In this document: piece after piece, positions 5,110 to 8,394 of the stretch
Layout: the number at the start of each line of letters is the position of its first letter
How positions within the stretch are numbered: the first letter of the stretch is position 1
NCBI GenBank assembly: GCA_026390275.1
Contig: JAPLGF010000029.1
Location: 1 to 8,394, forward strand
Direction of reading: 5' to 3'
Length of the DNA: 8,394 bases
Source: Candidatus Atribacteria bacterium
GTDB lineage: Bacteria > Atribacterota > Atribacteria > Atribacterales > Atribacteraceae
The notes under the pieces: generated by a model
What the model saw: the letters and a program-made list of their open reading frames with translations, nothing else
Told to the model about the DNA's origin: nothing
Database searches by the model: none
Translations under genes and position numbers: made by a program

Positions 5110-5974
5110 TCAGCTCCGGTTCCTCCAGAACACAAATTCCTTTTGATCGATAGCTCGACCTAAAACACTTTCCCAGTTTACCAGCCCTTTCCGGTAAAGG
5201 TCAAAAAGGGCCCGGTCCATAGTGATCATGCCCTCCGCCAGCGAGGTCTGCATCACACTATAAATCTGGTGGCTCTTCCCTTCTCGGATCAGGTTCCGGA
5301 TGGCGTTGCTGGCCAGCATGATTTCAATGGCAGGAATCCGCCCTTTGCCACTGGCTCGGGGAAGAAGCTGCTGGCTCACAATGCCCTGAATTGCTCCCGC
5401 CAGCTGGATTCGTACCTGTTGCTGCTGATAAGGTGGAAAAATATCCACGATCCGGTCTACGGTTTGCGGGGCATTATTGGTGTGAAGGGTGGCCAGAACG
5501 AGATGCCCGGTTTCCGCGGCGGTAAGAGCGATGGCAACGGTTTCTAAGTTTCTCATTTCTCCCACCATAATGACATCGGGGTCCTGACGGAGGACATGAA
5601 CCAGGGCCCAGCTTTTGAATAATATCTTGGGGGAGACCGAGGTCTTCCATTGACGGAATGTTATAACTGAGAGCCCGGATGGCCAGGCCATAGGAACCAC
5701 GTTGCTGATAAATGTTCACTCGGAATCGCCCGGCCTGGGCCAGTCCATAGGATAAATCGAGCTCATGGTTTTCCAGAAATTGTTTCCACCGTCCACCATC
5801 ACTCACAATGACCTTAGCAATAAATTCGGTATCTTCCGGACGTAATACCGGATAATCAGACACCTGGAGCTCGCCATCGACCCGCATCATCGGCGGCAGA
5901 CCAGTCGTTAAGTGCAGATCTGATGCTCTTCTTTCTACCACTTCCCGTAAAAGTGCTTCCACATCCCAATTCAA
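5110..5974 (-). pseudogene. pilT: PilT retraction ATPase, disrupted by an out-of-frame internal deletion
   Basis: The two halves of PilT lie in different frames. The 5' part starts best at TTG 5974-5972, with GGAGG about 9 bases upstream. It encodes the N-terminal PAS-like domain of about 122 residues, including RASDLHLTTGLPPMMRVDGE and IRALSYNIPSMEDLGLPQ. The 3' part encodes ALVHVLRQDPDVIMVGEMR (Walker B), AAETGHLVLATLHTN (His box) and AIRNLIREGKSHQIYSVMQ to the stop, 165 residues. Together they make about 287 residues against the usual 345-370. The missing block at about 5595-5616 is exactly Walker A (GPTGSGKS) plus the Asp box, and the frame change requires a loss of 3n+2 bases. Without Walker A no ATPase can form. 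Both flanks are otherwise well conserved and codon-clean, so the event is recent or is an assembly error. pilC follows one base after the stop. Confidence 0.87.
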
Positions 5975-6169
5975 TCCGGAAAACCTCCAGGAAAAAGAAA
6001 TCAGTATTAATAGTATCATCGATGAACGAAACTTATTAATACAAATAATAATACATCTTTTGGGAAAAGACCATCATGGTAGTTTCTGACCCCAGCAAGA
6101 GATGAAAACCACCTATTGTCCTTTTTTTCACCGGTCACCGGTCACTGGTTACGGTCTTTCCAGGGGAGA
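5975..6169. other. pilB-pilT spacer of 195 bp
   Basis: The longest gap in the window. Nearest pilB it carries the 7-bp degenerate tandem repeat. Nearest pilT it is AT-rich (about 5995-6060), with several TATTAA/TATTAT-like stretches that could serve as a -10 element for pilT, though I could not pair any with a convincing -35. No terminator with a T-run is visible on the minus strand, so pilB transcripts probably continue into pilT. No coding frame is supported. Confidence 0.45.
6128..6151. repeat. Degenerate 7-bp tandem repeat (TGACCGG on the minus strand)
   Basis: On the minus strand the units read TAACCAG, TGACCGG, TGACCGG and then TGA, just after the pilB stop. Adjacent units form a small ACCGG/CCGGT hairpin, but it is followed by an A-run rather than a T-run, so it is not an intrinsic terminator. 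Similar short GGTGACC-type arrays occur between genes in other bacteria; I cannot say whether this one recurs in the genome. Confidence 0.6.
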
Positions 6170-7876
6170 TCAGAGATTGGTGGTCACCCGATACATTTCC
6201 TCCAGCGTGGTCACGCCGGCTAAGACTTTCCGGGCGGCATTTTCCCGGAGCGTTTTCATCCCCTTGGCCCGTGCCGATTCGTTGAGCTCCCGTTCAGTCG
6301 CCTGCTTGAGAATGAGATCGCGGATATCAGCATCCAGAGAGAATATCTCATTACAGGCCACTCGCCCCCGGTAACCAGAGGTACACCGGGGACATCCTTT
6401 CCCCTTCTGAAGAATGACGTGATCTTCCTTCCCATCGGTAAGATCCCGTGCCACATCCCCTTTCACTTCCCACGTGGTCCGACAGAACTCACAGATCTTT
6501 CTCACCAATCGCTGGGCCACCACTCCCACCACAGCAGAAGAAATGAGATAGGAGGGGACTCCCATTTCCTGTAACCGGGTCACGGCACCGGCAGCGGTAT
6601 TGGTATGCAAGGTGGAAAAGACCAAATGTCCGGTCAGGGCGGCGTGAATGGCGATTTCAGCGGTTTCCCGGTCCCGGATTTCTCCCACCATAATGATATC
6701 AGGATCCTGCCGCATGATGGAGCGGAGAGCATTGGCAAACGTCAGATCGATTTTGGGCTTGACCTGCACCTGGTTGATTCCGTCTAACATGTATTCTACC
6801 GGGTCTTCGATGGTAACAATGTTTAAATCCGGCTTATTCACATAGTTCAAGGCGGAATACAGGGTGGTGGTTTTTCCACTCCCGGTAGGACCGGTGAGGA
6901 GTATCATTCCGTAGGGGCGTTCGATCATCTGGTAAAAAATTTTTAAACCGTCCGGTTCAAATCCCAGGCGATCCAGACTCAGGAGCAAACCGGACTTATC
7001 GAGAATTCGCATAACTATTTTTTCTCCGAAAACGGTGGGAAGAGAGGAAACCCGGAAATCGATGGTCCGGTTTTCAACAGTGACCTGGAAACGGCCATCT
7101 TGGGGGAGTCTCCGTTCTGCGATGTTCATGCGAGAAAGAATTTTAATGCGGGAGATCAAAGAGGCATGAATTTTGATGGAGGTGGTGGTGGAATCCTGCA
7201 GGATTCCATCGATGCGGTAGCGGATCCTCACCCGATCTTCATGCGGCTCAATATGAATATCGCTGGCTCCCCCCTTTATCGCCTGGAGGACGATCATGTT
7301 GACCACCCGGATAATGGGGGCCTCTTCTCCCATGGCTTTGAGTTGTTCGATCCTGATCTCTTCGGAATCATCGAGGAAGAGCATTCCCTCTTCCTCTTCC
7401 GCTTCTTTCAAAACCTCATCAACCGTATAAACGCCTTGCCCTAAATAGGAGTTGATGATGTTCTCGATGACATCGGGAGGGGCAATCGCCGGATGGATAT
7501 CTTTCTTGGTCATGATGCGGGCTCGATCGATGGTCATGATATCGACGGGATTGACCATGGCGAGAACTAAGAAACTGCTTTCTTCATTGACCGCTACCAC
7601 CCGATTCTGCCGACAGAATTTTTCCGGAAGTTTTACTACCGCCTTGGGATCGACAACATAGGAATCAGCGTCAATATAGAGGACACCGAGCTGCTCGGCC
7701 AGCGCCTGGTAGAGATCTTTCTCATCAACGAAACCCTGGGTTCTCAAAATCTCTCCCAGCTTCTCTCCGGTTTTTTTCTGTATCTCAATGGCACCTTTTA
7801 ATTGATCAAAAGTAATGATATGTTTGGCAAGGAAAATCTCTCCCAGTTTTCTTGAATTGAGAAGACTCAGTTCCAT
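6170..7876 (-). CDS. pilB: PilB/GspE pilus extension ATPase
   Basis: A complete 568-residue assembly ATPase of normal length. An N-terminal MshEN/GspE-N domain covers about residues 8-145 (KLGEIFLAKHIITFDQL, then KLGEILRTQGFVDEKDL). An acidic linker (EAEEEEG, about 158-164) follows, then the N2 domain (GGASDIHIEPHED at 202-214) and the RecA-like domain. Walker A GPTGSGKT is at 329-336, the Asp box TIEDPVEY at 355-362, Walker B DPDIIMVGE at 391-399 and the His box GHLVFSTLHTN at 416-426. The zinc site is CEFC at 462-465 and CPRC at 495-498, which separates PilB from PilT. It drives pilin polymerisation through PilC as a hexamer in the cytoplasm. MshEN domains can bind c-di-GMP, but in the first motif the usual Arg before LG is Lys and the later Gly is His, so binding is uncertain. 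The start is ATG with GAGGGG 6 bases upstream, 28 bp after aroE. Confidence 0.97.
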   Translation of the reverse strand: MELSLLNSRKLGEIFLAKHIITFDQLKGAIEIQKKTGEKLGEILRTQGFVDEKDLYQALAEQLGVLYIDADSYVVDPKAVVKLPEKFCRQNRVVAVNEESSFLVLAMVNPVDIMTIDRARIMTKKDIHPAIAPPDVIENIINSYLGQGVYTVDEVLKEAEEEEGMLFLDDSEEIRIEQLKAMGEEAPIIRVVNMIVLQAIKGGASDIHIEPHEDRVRIRYRIDGILQDSTTTSIKIHASLISRIKILSRMNIAERRLPQDGRFQVTVENRTIDFRVSSLPTVFGEKIVMRILDKSGLLLSLDRLGFEPDGLKIFYQMIERPYGMILLTGPTGSGKTTTLYSALNYVNKPDLNIVTIEDPVEYMLDGINQVQVKPKIDLTFANALRSIMRQDPDIIMVGEIRDRETAEIAIHAALTGHLVFSTLHTNTAAGAVTRLQEMGVPSYLISSAVVGVVAQRLVRKICEFCRTTWEVKGDVARDLTDGKEDHVILQKGKGCPRCTSGYRGRVACNEIFSLDADIRDLILKQATERELNESARAKGMKTLRENAARKVLAGVTTLEEMYRVTTNL

Positions 7877-7904
7877 ACCGTACCCCTCTTGCTCATGGTA
7901 AGTT

Positions 7905-8394
7905 TCAAGGTATTTTCAAGGTGATGGCCTGATTCATTGCTTCTTCCATCACTGAAACAGGTGCCTTCTGACCGGTGAAGAGGAAAAAACTCTCTGCCCC
8001 CTGGTACAGGAGCATCGTCTTTCCATCAAAAGCTGGTATGCCACACCGCTGTGCCTCATTCACCAGAGGGGTTCCTCCAGGATGATAGACGACATCAATG
8101 ACCCATTCACACTTCCGGAGATTACCCCAGGGAAGAGAAACCTCTTCTCCCCGGAGCCCCAAACTGGTGGTGTTGATTATTATATCGGCAGAATCGATAA
8201 AATCCGAAGACCCATTTTGAAAATTTTCCCAATTTTCGATATCCAGATGGGCTCGAAATGATTTTTGGAACCATTCTTTCACCGGGAACAACCGGTTCGG
8301 TGTTCGATTCACCAGGGTGATGTGTTTCACTTTTTTCTGAAATAAAACATAGAGTACCGCTTTTGCCGCTCCCCCTGCTCCCAGTACGACACAA
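7905..8394 (-). CDS. aroE: Shikimate dehydrogenase, C-terminal part (start lies beyond the right edge)
   Basis: The visible 162 residues are the NADP-binding domain and C-terminus of AroE, which reduces 3-dehydroshikimate to shikimate in aromatic amino acid synthesis. The frame enters at 8393 and reads CVVLGAGGAAKAVLYVLF, the glycine-rich nucleotide loop. It continues with HITLVNRTPNR (the NRT segment that reads the NADP phosphate), INTTSLGL (family NxTxxGM), DVVYHPGGTPLVNEA and GKTMLLYQGAESFFLFTG, which holds the conserved Gln-Gly-Ala. The N-terminal shikimate-binding domain, about 115-120 residues, is outside the window. Sequence inside the window is intact. It ends 28 bp before pilB with no terminator between, so it is probably the upstream gene of the same transcript. 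A shikimate gene in front of pilB is an arrangement I recall from several anaerobic lineages and does not imply a role in pili. Confidence 0.95.
   Translation of the reverse strand, partial: CVVLGAGGAAKAVLYVLFQKKVKHITLVNRTPNRLFPVKEWFQKSFRAHLDIENWENFQNGSSDFIDSADIIINTTSLGLRGEEVSLPWGNLRKCEWVIDVVYHPGGTPLVNEAQRCGIPAFDGKTMLLYQGAESFFLFTGQKAPVSVMEEAMNQAITLKIP

Noticed and set aside
5590..5625. Programmed ribosomal frameshift in pilT
   Set aside because: A frameshift cannot restore the missing Walker A segment, and no slippery heptamer is seen at the junction.
5110..5700. The 3' half of pilT as an independent gene starting at 5700
   Set aside because: Its first 30 or so residues are an out-of-frame reading of the pilT N-terminal domain. 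Real homology begins at about 5609, so it is a fragment of one broken gene.
6128..6154. CRISPR repeat or intrinsic terminator
   Set aside because: Units are only 7 bp with no spacers, and the small hairpin is followed by A residues rather than T residues on the transcribed strand.
6102..6374. Plus-strand frame across the pilB end and the 7-bp repeat
   Set aside because: It mostly runs antisense to the conserved pilB C-terminus, with low-complexity Arg/Ser content and no ribosome site.

Overview
This window is a block of type IV pilus / type II secretion-like assembly genes. All genes lie on the minus strand, so transcription runs from high to low coordinates. In that order: the 3' end of aroE (shikimate dehydrogenase), pilB (extension ATPase), a broken pilT (retraction ATPase), pilC (inner-membrane platform), a short major-pilin-like gene followed by a strong hairpin terminator, a short-form prepilin peptidase (pilD-like), four small pilin-like genes whose order and N-termini resemble the GspH-I-J-K tip pseudopilins, pilM, and the 5' part of pilN, which runs off the left edge.

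Organism: the layout (aroE directly before pilB-pilT-pilC, then pilin, peptidase, minor pilins, pilM, pilN) resembles pilus loci I recall from anaerobic Clostridia-like Firmicutes and some deep-branching anaerobic or thermophilic phyla such as Atribacterota. Shine-Dalgarno sites are strong, and GTG or TTG starts are common (pilN, three minor pilins, probably pilT). GC is near 50% where I counted it outside AT-rich islands. I cannot name a species; the phylum guess is weak.

Region by region: 7877-8394 is aroE, ending 28 bp before pilB. 6170-7876 is a complete PilB with intact nucleotide and zinc motifs. 5975-6169 is a spacer with a degenerate 7-bp tandem repeat. 5110-5974 is PilT split into two frames; the Walker A and Asp-box part of the ATPase is missing at the junction. 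3876-5108 is an intact PilC. 3490-3768 starts as a textbook pilin, but its tail is abnormal: three reading frames through a hexamer repeat give very different ends, and the open frame runs through a perfect 13-bp hairpin that looks like a terminator. From about 3560 down to 3281 GC falls to about 20% (17.5% by hand count over 3281-3480), then returns abruptly to 49% in the middle of the peptidase gene. 1331-2984 holds the four minor pilin-like genes, 342-1328 pilM and 1-351 pilN.

As a system: PilD would process the pilin and pseudopilins, PilM-PilN (and presumably PilO beyond the edge) form the alignment complex, PilC is the platform and PilB powers assembly. As sequenced, the retraction motor cannot bind ATP, so the machine would be extension-only or secretion-like unless another PilT exists or the break is an assembly error. 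The points most worth checking are the PilT deletion, the mosaic AT-rich segment joining the pilin tail to the first half of PilD, and the loss of the conserved Glu5 in two of the four tip pseudopilins.
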